Assembly (NCBI RefSeq): GCF_003634585.1
Contig: NZ_RBLG01000001.1
Coordinates: 682,001 to 746,000 of the forward strand
Source of the DNA: Gillisia mitskevichiae
Lineage (GTDB): Bacteria > Bacteroidota > Bacteroidia > Flavobacteriales > Flavobacteriaceae
Reading direction: 5' to 3'
Length of the DNA: 64,000 bases
In this document: positions 33,401-44,100 of the stretch, one piece after another
Numbering within the stretch: the stretch's first letter is position 1
Layout of the letters: every line of letters starts with the position of its first letter
Notes under the pieces: model-generated
The model's input: only the letters and a program-made list of their open reading frames with translations
Database searches by the model: none
Told to the model about the DNA's origin: nothing
Position numbers and translations under genes: made by a program

Positions 33401-35710
33401 ATGAAATATTTCCTTCTCCTTTTTACGCTTTTATCTTCCAGCCTAAACTTTTCACAAGAAGTCTCCAGGAAAGAAATTCTAGTTCAAAATATCACAGAAT
33501 TTAATTCTGCAGTATCTTCTGCCAAACCTGGTGAGAATATTATAATGGCTAGTGGTGTTTGGAAAGATGTAGAATTAATTTTCAAGGGAAATGGAACAAA
33601 AGACCAACCTATTTCTTTAAGTGTTGAAGAAAAGGGAAAGGTAACTATTGAAGGGAAATCTTCACTGAAATTGGCAGGAGAATATCTAATAGTGGACGGT
33701 TTGTATTTCAAAAATGGTTTCACTCCGTCTAATTCTGTCATTCAATTTAAAGTTGATAATGATAATATTGCTAACCATTCCCGGGTCACTAATTGTGTAA
33801 TTGAAAACTTTACTCAACCAAGTCGGGATGTTCAGGATCACTGGATAGAGTTCTGGGGAAGAAATAATCAGCTAGATCATTGTTATATAGCAGGGAAATC
33901 TAATTCCGGACCTACTTTAAGAGTTTTCCTAAAGGGAAATGAAAATATTAATACTCATCATCAAATCATTAATAATTATTTTGGTCCTAGACCCAGAAAA
34001 GGAGGTCCTCACGGTGAAACCCTTCAAATAGGTTCTAGTGAAACCTCAATGACACCCGCATACGTTAATGTTGCTGAGAATTTATTTTATAGATGTAATG
34101 GGGAGGTAGAAATTATTTCAAGCAAATCCAATTTCAATCAATTTAGCCACAATGTTTTTTTCGAATCGGAGGGTTCCTTGGTTCTAAGACATGGTAATTA
34201 TGCAACGATCGATGGAAATGTTTTTATTGGAAATGATAATTCAGAATTTATAGGTGGAATTCGGGTAATAAATACTGGGCACTGGATCACCAACAACTAT
34301 TTTTATAAATTAAAAGGTTCAGAATTTAGAAGTCCATTAGCGGTCATGAATGGAATCCCTAAATCCCCTTTGAACAGATATAATCAGGTGACCGATGTGG
34401 TTGCTGCTTTCAATACTTATGTTAATTGCATCTCTCCTTGGCATTTTAGTGTAGGATCTAATGTAGATAAAAGTGAAGTGTTGCCTGCTACTGAAATACG
34501 TTCTGCGAGACCTGAGCGTGTATTGCTGGCCAATAATTTAATTTATAATGATAAGGAACAGAATTTTCCAATTGTAGCTTACGATACTGTAGATGGGGTA
34601 CGTTTTAAAAACAATATTTCAAATAGTATCAATAAGAGTGAAGTGCAGGATAAAGGCATTATTACAAAGGATTTTAAAATTAAAAAGATCAGTGACTATT
34701 TATACGTTCCTGTTGAAAATCTAACAGAGGTTTATTCGGGTTTTGATTTTGAAAAGATCCAGGAAGATATTTTTGGAACCAATCGAACCGAGATTAAAAG
34801 TATTGGTGCTGTAAGCCTTCCAGTAGAAAAAGATCAACGTTTGTTCGAATTATCTGAATATGGGCCAGATTGGTATACTCCGGTAAAGGAAAGTAAAAAG
34901 TCTAAGATTTTTAAAGTTTCAACTACAGACGAATTACTGGAAGTGCTCCAAAAAACAGCTTCAGAAGATATTATAGAAGTAAAATCTGGTACTTATAAGC
35001 TAGAGGTTTCTATCCCAATAAATAAAAAGATTAGTATTAGATCAGAAAAAGGAAAGAAGAAAGCTATTCTTCAATTTTCAGAAAGTAATTCTTCTCCTGC
35101 ATTCGAAATGAATCCGGAAGGAGCTCTTAAGATGGAAAACATAATATTAAAGGGCACAAAGAACCGGGATGCTTTTGGGACATTAAAAGAAAATATGTCC
35201 AGCGCTTATAATTTGTGGATTGATAATTCGGAAATTAGCGGATTTAAAAATCTTCTGAAAGTTTCTCAACGCTCTTTTGCCGATACAATTTCTATAGCAA
35301 ATTCAACAATTAAAGATCTTCAGAGCGGTATAAATCTGGCAGAAGAAACCGATGATAAGGGAGAGTACAATGCAGAATTTGTTTACATCACCAATTCCAA
35401 TTTCAGCAATATTAAGGAGGAGGTTTTAAATTATTATAGAGGCGGTTATGATGAATCTACAATTGGAGGTAATCTAATCTTAACAGGAAACACCTTCAAA
35501 AACTCTGGTACTTCAGAAAACACAGAAATCCTATTAAAGACTCGAGGGATAGTGAATGTCGTGTTTTCTGATAATAGTTTTATAGACAATTCGGTAAAAT
35601 ATATCGCCATCCTTTGGGGTGAAAAAGGTCAGAAGCCTGAGAATAATAGCATCAAAAATTCCGGAGAGATCAAGATAGAAGAGAATCTGAAGCAAAAATT
35701 AATGTACTAA
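33401..35710 (+). CDS. PL6-family alginate lyase
   Basis: From the ATG at 33401 (769 aa; the longer TTG frame starts inside the operator). Signal peptide about 1-18. The first half is a right-handed beta-helix with GPRPRKGGPHGETLQIGSS (about 198-216), VEIISSKSNFN (Lys base candidate) and LVLRHGNYATIDGN (Arg candidate), the PL6/chondroitinase-B pattern. The second half (about 510-769) is another beta-helix, as in two-domain PL6 enzymes. It cleaves alginate by beta-elimination in the periplasm or outside. First gene of the alginate cargo. Confidence 0.9.
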   Translation: MKYFLLLFTLLSSSLNFSQEVSRKEILVQNITEFNSAVSSAKPGENIIMASGVWKDVELIFKGNGTKDQPISLSVEEKGKVTIEGKSSLKLAGEYLIVDGLYFKNGFTPSNSVIQFKVDNDNIANHSRVTNCVIENFTQPSRDVQDHWIEFWGRNNQLDHCYIAGKSNSGPTLRVFLKGNENINTHHQIINNYFGPRPRKGGPHGETLQIGSSETSMTPAYVNVAENLFYRCNGEVEIISSKSNFNQFSHNVFFESEGSLVLRHGNYATIDGNVFIGNDNSEFIGGIRVINTGHWITNNYFYKLKGSEFRSPLAVMNGIPKSPLNRYNQVTDVVAAFNTYVNCISPWHFSVGSNVDKSEVLPATEIRSARPERVLLANNLIYNDKEQNFPIVAYDTVDGVRFKNNISNSINKSEVQDKGIITKDFKIKKISDYLYVPVENLTEVYSGFDFEKIQEDIFGTNRTEIKSIGAVSLPVEKDQRLFELSEYGPDWYTPVKESKKSKIFKVSTTDELLEVLQKTASEDIIEVKSGTYKLEVSIPINKKISIRSEKGKKKAILQFSESNSSPAFEMNPEGALKMENIILKGTKNRDAFGTLKENMSSAYNLWIDNSEISGFKNLLKVSQRSFADTISIANSTIKDLQSGINLAEETDDKGEYNAEFVYITNSNFSNIKEEVLNYYRGGYDESTIGGNLILTGNTFKNSGTSENTEILLKTRGIVNVVFSDNSFIDNSVKYIAILWGEKGQKPENNSIKNSGEIKIEENLKQKLMY

Positions 35711-35720
35711 AATTCTATAA

Positions 35721-37991
35721 ATGTCAGTTATTAAAATTTTTCTTCCTTTTTGCTTTTTTATGATGACTACAGGTATTCATGCACAGGAATTTCCTACAGA
35801 GAAAGTTATTCCCAATAATGAACTTGTTGCATATCTTAAGCCTGAGGTTAAAAATGCAATAGCTGAGGAAAAAGGTGTTATTTCTAACGCAGTTCTAGCT
35901 AATTATTTTCGTGAAAAATTTTCAGAAAGATATTTTTACGATTGGAAAAATTTTGACGAGAGATTTAAAACTCACAATAATCTTTATCCTTCATCTGAAG
36001 GTCATCATACTGAAAGAGCCTTAGATCACCTTTCTAAATATCCAGGTGACGCTAAATGGAAATTACCATTTAATTATTTAACCGGTGAAGCTGTAGATGC
36101 CTATGCGCTTAGACATTTAGCACGGCAGCATAAAATGGTGGATATAGCCTTTTATTATAATTATAAGCAAAAGGATACAACCTACTTAAATTATTTCACA
36201 TCCCAATTACAATCGTTAAACCAAGCTTTAGAAGCTAATAAATTTGAAACTATTGACGATGGAAACGGGGTGTATGAAGTATTTCGTTCTGGATATAGAA
36301 TATTAAACTGGCTTCAAATTCATAATATGTTTTTAGGAGAAAAGCAATATTCAGATGAAGATCAATTAAGAACAATTGCCACTTTGCTTCAACATGGAGC
36401 GAATTTATTTGAAAATAACCAAGAATTTAGTTCTGGGAATCATCAAACTCGTGGAATGTCTGCACTTGCAATGCTAAGTATTCTTTTAAGAGATTTGGAG
36501 GGAACCGATAAATGGTATGAACGTTCGATGGATCTGTTGGAGCAACATTTATCTGCGGAAATAAATAAAGATGGTTTTCAGTTTGAAAGGACGGTGCATT
36601 ACCACATGAGTGATATTAAAAATTATTTTTATGTATATCAGTTAGCAAAAAATAGTGATATTAATGTAGGACCTGTCTGGGAAGAAAAGTTGAAATCTTT
36701 GTTTATCTCGCTAGAGAAAATTGCTTTTCCTGACCGATCTGCGCCTGTGTTTTCTGATGATACCGATGCGCCTTGGGCAGAAAGAAATAACATTTCTGGT
36801 GCGATGACCTTGGGATACTTGCTTTTTAGCGATCCGGGAATGGGATTTTTTGCTACTAATAAAGTCGAATCTGACATGTATTGGTATTTAAGTGGGAATC
36901 AATTAGGGATGTTAGAGAATATTAAAACAAAACAGCCAGATTTTAAATCTCTAGCTTTTACAGAAACCGGGTATTATATAATGCGTAATGGCTGGGAGGC
37001 AAAGGATAAAATGATGGTTATTTCTGCTGGTTTGGATGATAAAAAGCCAGATCATCAGCATGGGGATATGTTGGGAATTCAGGCAATAGCCAATGGCAAA
37101 GTGATTTTACCTAATTACCAAGTGCGCTATTCACTAGAGGATCTTGAACTTTTTAAAAATTCTTTAGTTAAGAATGTTGCCTTGGTAGATGACGAACTTC
37201 AAGGAAAGGATTATAAATCTAATAAAGGAGGCAGTGGCTTTGGCAAATTTGGAGAGCTGCCCCAGCCAAATACGATTGTATTTGAATCAAATCCTGAGCT
37301 TGATCTATATATAGGCAGTCATGACGGCTTTAATAATATTGGAGTAGAATATTCCAGACAAGTAATTTTTGTAAAAGATGATTTTTGGATTATTAAGGAT
37401 AATTTTAATGCTGAAAAAGATCACACTTACAAACAAATTTGGCAAGGACATTATACTGCAGAACAGGCGCCAAATTTATTGAGATCTACGTTTGATGATG
37501 GCTCCGGGCTAGATATTCTCCAATTGCAATCTGTAGATACTGTAGTAAGCTCAGGACAACGTGGCAAACAATGGTCTATAGTATCTTCCAAGCCTCAGGC
37601 CAATTTCAGCTTTATCACAATTCTATTTCCTTTTGAGGTATTTGATGCAAGAATAAATGAAGATGAAAAAACTCCCGATTTGAAAGGATGGCAACTTAAT
37701 ATAGATACACCGTGGGAGTTGAAGGGAGTAGATTTGAAATCATTAATAAAAGGGAATACGGGATTTTTATTTTCTGTATCTAGTTTGAAAATAGAGAACA
37801 CTCAAATTGATATTTCTGCATCCTCAGATATTTATCTTAAGAAAACGGATAGTAAGATCTTAATTCAATCACTTTCAGTTAAGCCTTTTAAAATAAGCTT
37901 TACTACTAAAGGCAATTTAAAAAAAGGGAATAAGCAAGAAGTAGAACTTCAACCAAGAGAAAAATTTGAGATCTATCTCTTAAAATTTTAA
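35721..37991 (+). CDS. Heparinase II/III-fold polysaccharide lyase (probable alginate lyase)
   Basis: A 756-residue exported protein (signal about 1-21, ending GIHAQ). An alpha/alpha-barrel N-terminal part (about 60-370: GNHQTRGMSALAMLS, FERTVHYHMSDIKNYF) and a heparinase II/III-like beta-sandwich (about 395-740: KKPDHQHGDMLGIQAIANGK, the typical D-H-x-H-x-D segment). Candidate catalytic residues are the His/Tyr of TVHYHMSD. It is not closely similar to the PL17 gene two genes on; it may be PL12- or PL39-like. The context points to alginate or its oligomers as substrate. Confidence 0.75.
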   Translation: MSVIKIFLPFCFFMMTTGIHAQEFPTEKVIPNNELVAYLKPEVKNAIAEEKGVISNAVLANYFREKFSERYFYDWKNFDERFKTHNNLYPSSEGHHTERALDHLSKYPGDAKWKLPFNYLTGEAVDAYALRHLARQHKMVDIAFYYNYKQKDTTYLNYFTSQLQSLNQALEANKFETIDDGNGVYEVFRSGYRILNWLQIHNMFLGEKQYSDEDQLRTIATLLQHGANLFENNQEFSSGNHQTRGMSALAMLSILLRDLEGTDKWYERSMDLLEQHLSAEINKDGFQFERTVHYHMSDIKNYFYVYQLAKNSDINVGPVWEEKLKSLFISLEKIAFPDRSAPVFSDDTDAPWAERNNISGAMTLGYLLFSDPGMGFFATNKVESDMYWYLSGNQLGMLENIKTKQPDFKSLAFTETGYYIMRNGWEAKDKMMVISAGLDDKKPDHQHGDMLGIQAIANGKVILPNYQVRYSLEDLELFKNSLVKNVALVDDELQGKDYKSNKGGSGFGKFGELPQPNTIVFESNPELDLYIGSHDGFNNIGVEYSRQVIFVKDDFWIIKDNFNAEKDHTYKQIWQGHYTAEQAPNLLRSTFDDGSGLDILQLQSVDTVVSSGQRGKQWSIVSSKPQANFSFITILFPFEVFDARINEDEKTPDLKGWQLNIDTPWELKGVDLKSLIKGNTGFLFSVSSLKIENTQIDISASSDIYLKKTDSKILIQSLSVKPFKISFTTKGNLKKGNKQEVELQPREKFEIYLLKF

Positions 37992-38041
37992 TTCCTTTTA
38001 AGATTCGCATAGGTATCATTTGCTTCATATAAATTTTTTAT

Positions 38042-38070
38042 TATATTTGGTAAACCAAATTGGTAAACCA
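38042..38070 (+). promoter_or_regulatory. Promoter and operator of the PL17 unit
   Basis: TATATTTG (38042-38049) followed by TGGTAAACCA at 38048-38057 and 38061-38070, again 13 bp apart. A half site (TTACCAA) follows. The leader to the start codon is about 85 bp and holds a 20-bp palindrome. Confidence 0.75.
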
Positions 38071-38079
38071 ATTACCAAT

Positions 38080-38099
38080 TTACTATATCGATATAGTAA
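38080..38099. promoter_or_regulatory. Perfect 20-bp palindrome in the PL17 leader
   Basis: TTACTATATCGATATAGTAA reads the same on both strands. It lies 10 bp after the last GntR-type half site and 55 bp before the start codon. It may bind a second regulator or form a hairpin in the leader RNA. Confidence 0.4.
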
Positions 38100-38153
38100 T
38101 TTATTACAAAAATTAGTTCATCTTTTTGAATATACACTAAACCTAAAGCCTGT

Positions 38154-40418
38154 ATGACAAGCCTTTTCCAAAGTCACTCTTTAAGAATTTTCTTTTTTCT
38201 TTTCATCTTCAGCCAATTTATAAAGGCACAAGATCAGGCATCTTCAAAATCTTCAGGTTTGATATTGACAGAAGAGGGTCTTAAGAAAATTAAAGATAAT
38301 CTTGGACAAGTTCCTTTGTTCGATAGGAGTTTACAAGAAATTAAAGATGAGGTAGATATAGAAATTAATAATGGTATTGAGGTGCCTATCCCTAAAGATC
38401 TTGCAGGTGGGTATACACACGAACGCCACAAGAAGAATTATAGTACAGCACAGAAAGCCGGAGTACTTTTTAATATTCTAGGAGAAGAAAAATATGCCAA
38501 TTATATTAAAAAGATGCTTTTGGAATATGCAGCGATGTATCCAAAATTACCCCTGCATCCTGAAGAGCGTTCTTATGCAAGAGGAAAAATATTTTGGCAG
38601 TCATTAAACGATTCAAATTGGTTGGTTTCTATGAGTCAGGCTTATAGCAGTATCTACAACTGGATAAGTAAAGAGGAAAGAGCAACTTTAGAAAACAATT
38701 TATTTAAGCCTTTTGCCGATTTTCTTTCAGTAGAAAGCCCTCAATTTTTTAACAGAATTCATAATCACAGTACTTGGGGAAATGCCGCTGTTGGTATGAT
38801 TGGTTTAGTAATGAATGATGAAGAGTTGGTAGACCTTGCGCTTTATGGCCTTAAAGAAGATAATATAGATGAGACTGCAAGAGATAATGATGGCGGACTT
38901 ATCAAGCAAAAAGGTCAGGCAGCTGGTTTTTTGGCTAATATGGAAGAAGCTTTTTCACCTTCAGGATACTATACAGAAGGCCCATACTATCAGAGATATG
39001 CATTGTATCCATTTATGCTGTTTGCGAAAGCCTTACAGAATAAAAAACCTGAATTAAAGATTTTTGAATATAAGGATGGCATCTTGGTAAAATCAGTTTA
39101 TGCCTTGATAAATTTAACTGATGCGGATGGGGAATTCTTCCCTTTGAACGATGCCCAAAAAGGAATGTCTTATTTCAATAACTCTGTGATCATGTCTGTA
39201 GATGCAGCATATTATTATGGAGAACATAATCCAATGCTACTTTCTATTGCAAAAAAACAGGGTGAGGTTACTTTAGATGATGCCGGACTCGCTGTAGCCC
39301 TTGGATTAAAAAACAAGGAAGAGCAAGAGTTTCTTAAAGAGTCAATTATTCTTACGGATGGGTCAAAAGGGAATAAAGGAGGTGTAGCAATTTTACATAG
39401 TAAGGAGGATAAAAGTAGGTACTCGTTGGTAATGAAATATACTTCTCAAGGAGATAGTCATGGACATTACGATAAACTTTCTTATTCATTTTATAATGAT
39501 GGAGAAGAAGTGATCCAGGATTATGGTTTTGCGAGATTCGTAAATATTGAACAAAAAAATGGTGGAGGATATTTGAAAGAAAACACCAGCTGGGCAAAAC
39601 AAAGTATAGCGCATAATACAATTATTCAAAATGAAACTTCTCACTTTAATGGTGATTTTGATACAGGTACCAAGTTTCATTCTGAGAAGTATTTTTCAGA
39701 TTTTTCCAAACCAGATGTCCAAATAATAAGTGCAAAGGAAAATAATGCATATCCAGGTACTCAGATGCATAGAACAATGGCATTAATAAATAGTGACATT
39801 TTTCAAAAACCTGTAATGATCGATATTTTTAGAGTAACAGGAGCAAAAGAGAATCAATATGACTTGCCATTTTATTATTTCGGTCAAATAATAGAAACAA
39901 ATTTTGAATATAATTCACCAGAAAAACTTGAAAAATTAGGTTCAAAAAATGGATATCAGCATTTATGGAAAGAAGCTGCTGGAATCTCCTCTGCTAACAA
40001 TTCTAAATTCACCTGGTCTAATAATAATAAGTTTTATACGCTAACTAATGTTACTAAAGAGGGAGATAGTTTAATTATGGCCAGATTAGGAGCTTCAGAT
40101 CCTCAATTCAACCTAAGAAGAGATCCGGTTTACATTTGGAGAAAACATAAAGCTAAAGATGCAGTATTTGTTTCGGTTTTAGAGCCTCATGGAAGTTATA
40201 ATCCAATAACCGAATTAGGGAACAATTCCTTTAGCCAAATTAAGGAAGCGAAAATCCTTATAGATAATGATGAGTATACTGCTGTTGAGCTTATTGGATT
40301 TAATAAAACGAAGCTACTTCTTGTAATAGCTAATAAAAATGGAGAAGGCCGGCATAGTTTAAGGATAAATAATAATGAAATTTCCTGGAAAGGGAATTAT
40401 ACAATAATTGAAAACTAA
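38154..40418 (+). CDS. PL17-family oligoalginate lyase
   Basis: A 754-residue exported protein (signal about 1-23, ending IKAQ). Alpha-barrel domain (about 30-365) with FNRIHNHSTWGNAAVGMIG (about 196-214; Asn/His catalytic) and PSGYYTEGPYYQRYALYP (about 267-284; Tyr acid/base), then a heparinase II/III-like beta-sandwich (about 400-754: DSHGHYDKLSYSFYN). These match PL17 enzymes such as Alg17C, which release unsaturated monomers from oligomers. The length is normal. KdgF follows 5 bp later. Confidence 0.92.
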   Translation: MTSLFQSHSLRIFFFLFIFSQFIKAQDQASSKSSGLILTEEGLKKIKDNLGQVPLFDRSLQEIKDEVDIEINNGIEVPIPKDLAGGYTHERHKKNYSTAQKAGVLFNILGEEKYANYIKKMLLEYAAMYPKLPLHPEERSYARGKIFWQSLNDSNWLVSMSQAYSSIYNWISKEERATLENNLFKPFADFLSVESPQFFNRIHNHSTWGNAAVGMIGLVMNDEELVDLALYGLKEDNIDETARDNDGGLIKQKGQAAGFLANMEEAFSPSGYYTEGPYYQRYALYPFMLFAKALQNKKPELKIFEYKDGILVKSVYALINLTDADGEFFPLNDAQKGMSYFNNSVIMSVDAAYYYGEHNPMLLSIAKKQGEVTLDDAGLAVALGLKNKEEQEFLKESIILTDGSKGNKGGVAILHSKEDKSRYSLVMKYTSQGDSHGHYDKLSYSFYNDGEEVIQDYGFARFVNIEQKNGGGYLKENTSWAKQSIAHNTIIQNETSHFNGDFDTGTKFHSEKYFSDFSKPDVQIISAKENNAYPGTQMHRTMALINSDIFQKPVMIDIFRVTGAKENQYDLPFYYFGQIIETNFEYNSPEKLEKLGSKNGYQHLWKEAAGISSANNSKFTWSNNNKFYTLTNVTKEGDSLIMARLGASDPQFNLRRDPVYIWRKHKAKDAVFVSVLEPHGSYNPITELGNNSFSQIKEAKILIDNDEYTAVELIGFNKTKLLLVIANKNGEGRHSLRINNNEISWKGNYTIIEN

Positions 40419-40423
40419 ATATT

Positions 40424-40777
40424 ATGAAAGATATAGGCACAAGTAAAGAATTTTTAAAGTCCGAAGAAGTTAAATGGGAAACTGTTGGAGAAGGTGTGCA
40501 AAGACAAATTCTTGGATACGATGACAAAATCTTACTGGCAAAAGTGAAATTTGAGGTAGGAAGCATAGGTCCAATGCATGAGCACCACCATTCTCAAGTA
40601 ACTTATGTGGTAAGTGGAAAATTCGAATTAACCATTGGAGATGAAACTAAAATCTTGAAAGGAGGAGACTCTTTTTATATTCCTCCTCATAAAATGCATG
40701 GAGCGATCTGTAAAGAAAAAGGAATTTTGATAGATGTATTCAGTCCAATTAGAGAAGATTTCTTTCAAAGTACATAA
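40424..40777 (+). CDS. kdgF: KdgF-type cupin, unsaturated uronate ring-opening protein
   Basis: A 117-residue single cupin. Metal motif MHEHHHSQVTYVVSGKFEL (His cluster, about 46-64) and the second motif FYIPPHKMHGA (about 84-94). KdgF proteins turn the cyclic 4,5-unsaturated monouronate into the open-chain keto form (DEH). Its place directly after the exolytic PL17 gene supports this role. Confidence 0.9.
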   Translation: MKDIGTSKEFLKSEEVKWETVGEGVQRQILGYDDKILLAKVKFEVGSIGPMHEHHHSQVTYVVSGKFELTIGDETKILKGGDSFYIPPHKMHGAICKEKGILIDVFSPIREDFFQST

Positions 40778-40847
40778 TTGAGAAACTTTAACTAAAAAAA
40801 CCGCAAAATTTACCTCAATATATTTTTTAATTAACAATAAATTAATA

Positions 40848-40889
40848 TATATTTGGTAAACCAGATTGGAAAACCAAATTGGTTTACCA
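40848..40889 (+). promoter_or_regulatory. Promoter and triple operator of the SusC/SusD unit
   Basis: TATATTTG (40848-40855) then TGGTAAACCA (40854-40863), TGGAAAACCA (40867-40876) and TGGTTTACCA (40880-40889), all in 13-bp steps. This is the most complete form of the repeated operator in the window. Confidence 0.78.
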
Positions 40890-40925
40890 GAAAAAGTTCT
40901 TATATAATTAAATTTAAGAAAAGAA

Positions 40926-40953
40926 AAAAGGATAGGTGCACGCCTATCCTTTT
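40926..40953 (+). terminator. Leader stem-loop upstream of SusC (possible attenuator)
   Basis: Perfect 11-bp arms AAAAGGATAGG and CCTATCCTTTT with loop TGCACG. It lies about 70 bp after the presumed transcription start and 195 bp before the SusC start codon. It could end transcripts from kdgF or act as an attenuator of SusC expression. Confidence 0.55.
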
Positions 40954-41148
40954 ATAAAAACTTCATTGAGAGAAGTTATAAATACATATCGATTACTTGG
41001 TAGTAACCAATTGTTACAAATGTACAAATTCATAAGTAATCCAAATCTCTTTTTTCCTCTGAATTTCCACTGGTAGGAATTATTAAATCTAAAGATTAGT
41101 CTGGTAACTAATTTATTAAATGAGTCTAATTAACTAAAAAATCAACTT

Positions 41149-44100
41149 ATGAATTTGAAGAAATTTGCAATTGTTTTAATGGTGTTTTTCTGCCATTTCA
41201 CTCTTATTGCGCAGGAGAGCTTTCTTCTTTCGGGAACCATTAGCTCGGAATCAGATCAACTTACCTTACCTGGGGTTAACGTAATTGTTAAGGGTACGAA
41301 TAGGGGAGTAGTGTCTGATTTTGATGGTAATTACGAAATCGATGTAGTGAAGGGAGATGTCCTTCAGTTCACTTTTTTAGGTTTCAATACGGAAGAAATT
41401 ATTATTAATGAACAAAAAATATTGAATGTTTCTATGTCTGTTGATGCACAACAACTTGATGAAACTGTTGTAATTGGTTACGGTACTCGAAAGAAAAGCC
41501 ACTTAACCGGAGCGGTCTCTAGTGTAGTGAACGAAGATCTTGATCAATTGCCGGTGGCAAGAATAGATGATGCACTTGTTGGACAGATATCTGGGGTTAA
41601 TATTCAGGCAACGCAAGGTGAAGCTGGTTCTGCACCAACTATAAGAATTAGGGGAACGGGTTCTTTAACAGGAAGTTCAGATCCTTTAATTGTTGTAGAT
41701 GGTCTTGTTGTAGACAATGATTTCTTGGGAAGTTTGGATATGAGCGAAGTTGAATCTTTCGATGTGCTTAAAGATGCTGCATCTGCGGCTATTTATGGAT
41801 CTAGAGGAAGTAATGGGGTTATATTAATTACCACTAAACAAGGGAAAGAAGGTAAAACGGTTTTTAGCTATCAAACTTATATGGGGTTTAAAGAAGCTAG
41901 AGAAAGCGATGCATATTACTTTTCTGTAGCTAAAACCGCTGCAGCAGAACTTGCCGCAACCGGGCAGCTATCAAACAGAACTCAGTATATTCAGAAAATT
42001 GGAATAGACCGTGATTACCAAGACATTATATTTGATGGTGGGATTATTGAAAATCACTCTTTAAGTGCTCGTGGAGGAACTGAAAAAACTAAATTCAGTA
42101 TATCAATGGGCTATCTTCATGATGAAGGTGTTTTACTTACAGATGATTACAAAAGATATAATCTAAGATTAAAATTAGATACTAAGGTTAGTGATAAATT
42201 TAAGATGGGTGGAAATTTAGCTCCTTCTTACACTAATACAAGAAGATTTGATGGATCTACACATGATATTCTACGCCAATCTCCTTGGCTTCCAGTTTAC
42301 CATGATGAAAATTCTATTCAATATGTAGATCGTAATGTTTATCCAGATGTTCAAATTGGAGATTATGCGATACAGAGGCATTTTGACAATTATGATTTAT
42401 TTGGAGACGGCACTCTTATAGATATAAGTGATACCTCAAACACAAACCCTGTTGCGAAAGTGGTGGAGAGAGATAGAAATGATTTGAAATTAAAATTATA
42501 TGGTAATTTTTATGGAGAGTATAAGATCTTGGATGATTTAAGTATAAGAGCTAATTTATCTGGAGATTATCAAAATACATTTAGAGATAGATGGCAGGGA
42601 GTTTTATCTAGTAGAAACGGTGCCTCCGATGCTAGTTATGAAGTGTCTAATGAAAATAGAATTCATGTAGCTTCTGAAACTTATTTGAGTTATGATACTA
42701 CAATAGGTGATCATGAAATTGATGCTTTGGTTGGTATTTCATTCGAAAAATGGGATTATGAAGGGAGTAGTTCTCTTGGAACTGGTTATTCTTCAGACTT
42801 AATAAAAACACTTTCGGCAGCAACTGTTGCAACAGATATTGGATCCTTTATTTATTCAGAACGTTTTCAAAGTTACTTTGCCAGAGTGAATTATGCTTAT
42901 GCAGATAAGTATCTTGCATCTGTAAGTTTTCGTCGTGATGGTAGTTCTATTTTTGGAGCTGAATCAAAGTATGGGGATTTCCCTGCTGTTTCTGTTGGAT
43001 GGGATATAGCACAAGAAGATTTTCTTAGAGAAAATAATTATGTAAGTAATCTTAAATTTAGATTAAGTTATGGGTTCACCGGAAATAAAGACTTAGATAC
43101 CAATAGCGATATTATAGATCTTTATCCATCATTACCACTTTTAGGACCAGCATCTGCTACAATAGGTGGTGGTTTAGAGTCGGCATTTATTGCTTTGAAT
43201 ATTGCAAATCCAGATTTAAAATGGGAGCGTTCTAAAGAAATTAATCCTGGATTAGATTTTGGATTCTTTAAAAACAGATTAACAGGATCTGTAGATTATT
43301 ATAAGCGTACTAGTGATCAACTATTACTTTTTAATCCTGTTTCTTCCACAACCGGTTTTAGAAATGCATTAGTAAATATAGGTGAAGTTGTAAACAGTGG
43401 TTTGGAATTAGAGTTAAGAACACGAAACATATCCACTTCTAAATTTAAATGGAGTACTACTATTTTGGGTTCTATGAATGATAACGAACTAACAGATTTT
43501 GCAGATTCCAATGGTCAAATCCAAATTGTGGATGACAAGAGAGCTGCAGAATGGATAAATTTACAAGGGCAACCTATTTCTTCCTTTTACGGTTGGGTGG
43601 TAGATGAGCAAATTGCTTTAGAAAATCTACAACAACCTTTCTTTCCTATAGGAGCTCAGGCCCAAGATGTATATGTAAAAGATTTAAATGGCGATGGGGT
43701 TATAGATGATGATGATAAAACTATTCTTGGAAATCCGTATCCAGATTTATTATGGAGTCTTACAAACGACTTTAAGATTGGAAATGTAGACGTGAGTTTC
43801 TTATTTCAGGGAAGCCATGGAGCGGAGGTTAGGAATATGGGAGATCAATACATATTCAATCATTTTAATAGTGGGCAAGATTTTGTTCCAGCAACAACCC
43901 CAAACCAAGGTTTTATTAAAGAAAAAATATTTACCAATTCTGTAATTCAAGATGCATCTTATGTAGCTCTTAGAAATGTTAATATTGGTTATAATTTACC
44001 AGAGAATCTTACTTCAAAAATAGGATTAACGGGATTAAGAATCTATGCAGCAGGACAAAACCTTAAGTATTGGACAGCAGACAACTATACTGGATTTAAT

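Larger units (their letters stand above)
40778..41148. other. SusC promoter and long leader (371 bp)
   Basis: It holds a three-decamer operator (40848-40889) and a stem-loop AAAAGGATAGG/CCTATCCTTTT (40926-40953) that sits after the promoter, so it would be in the SusC leader RNA. Further on are TTGGTAGTAACCAA (about 40998) and a pyrimidine-rich stretch. No ORF. Confidence 0.55.
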
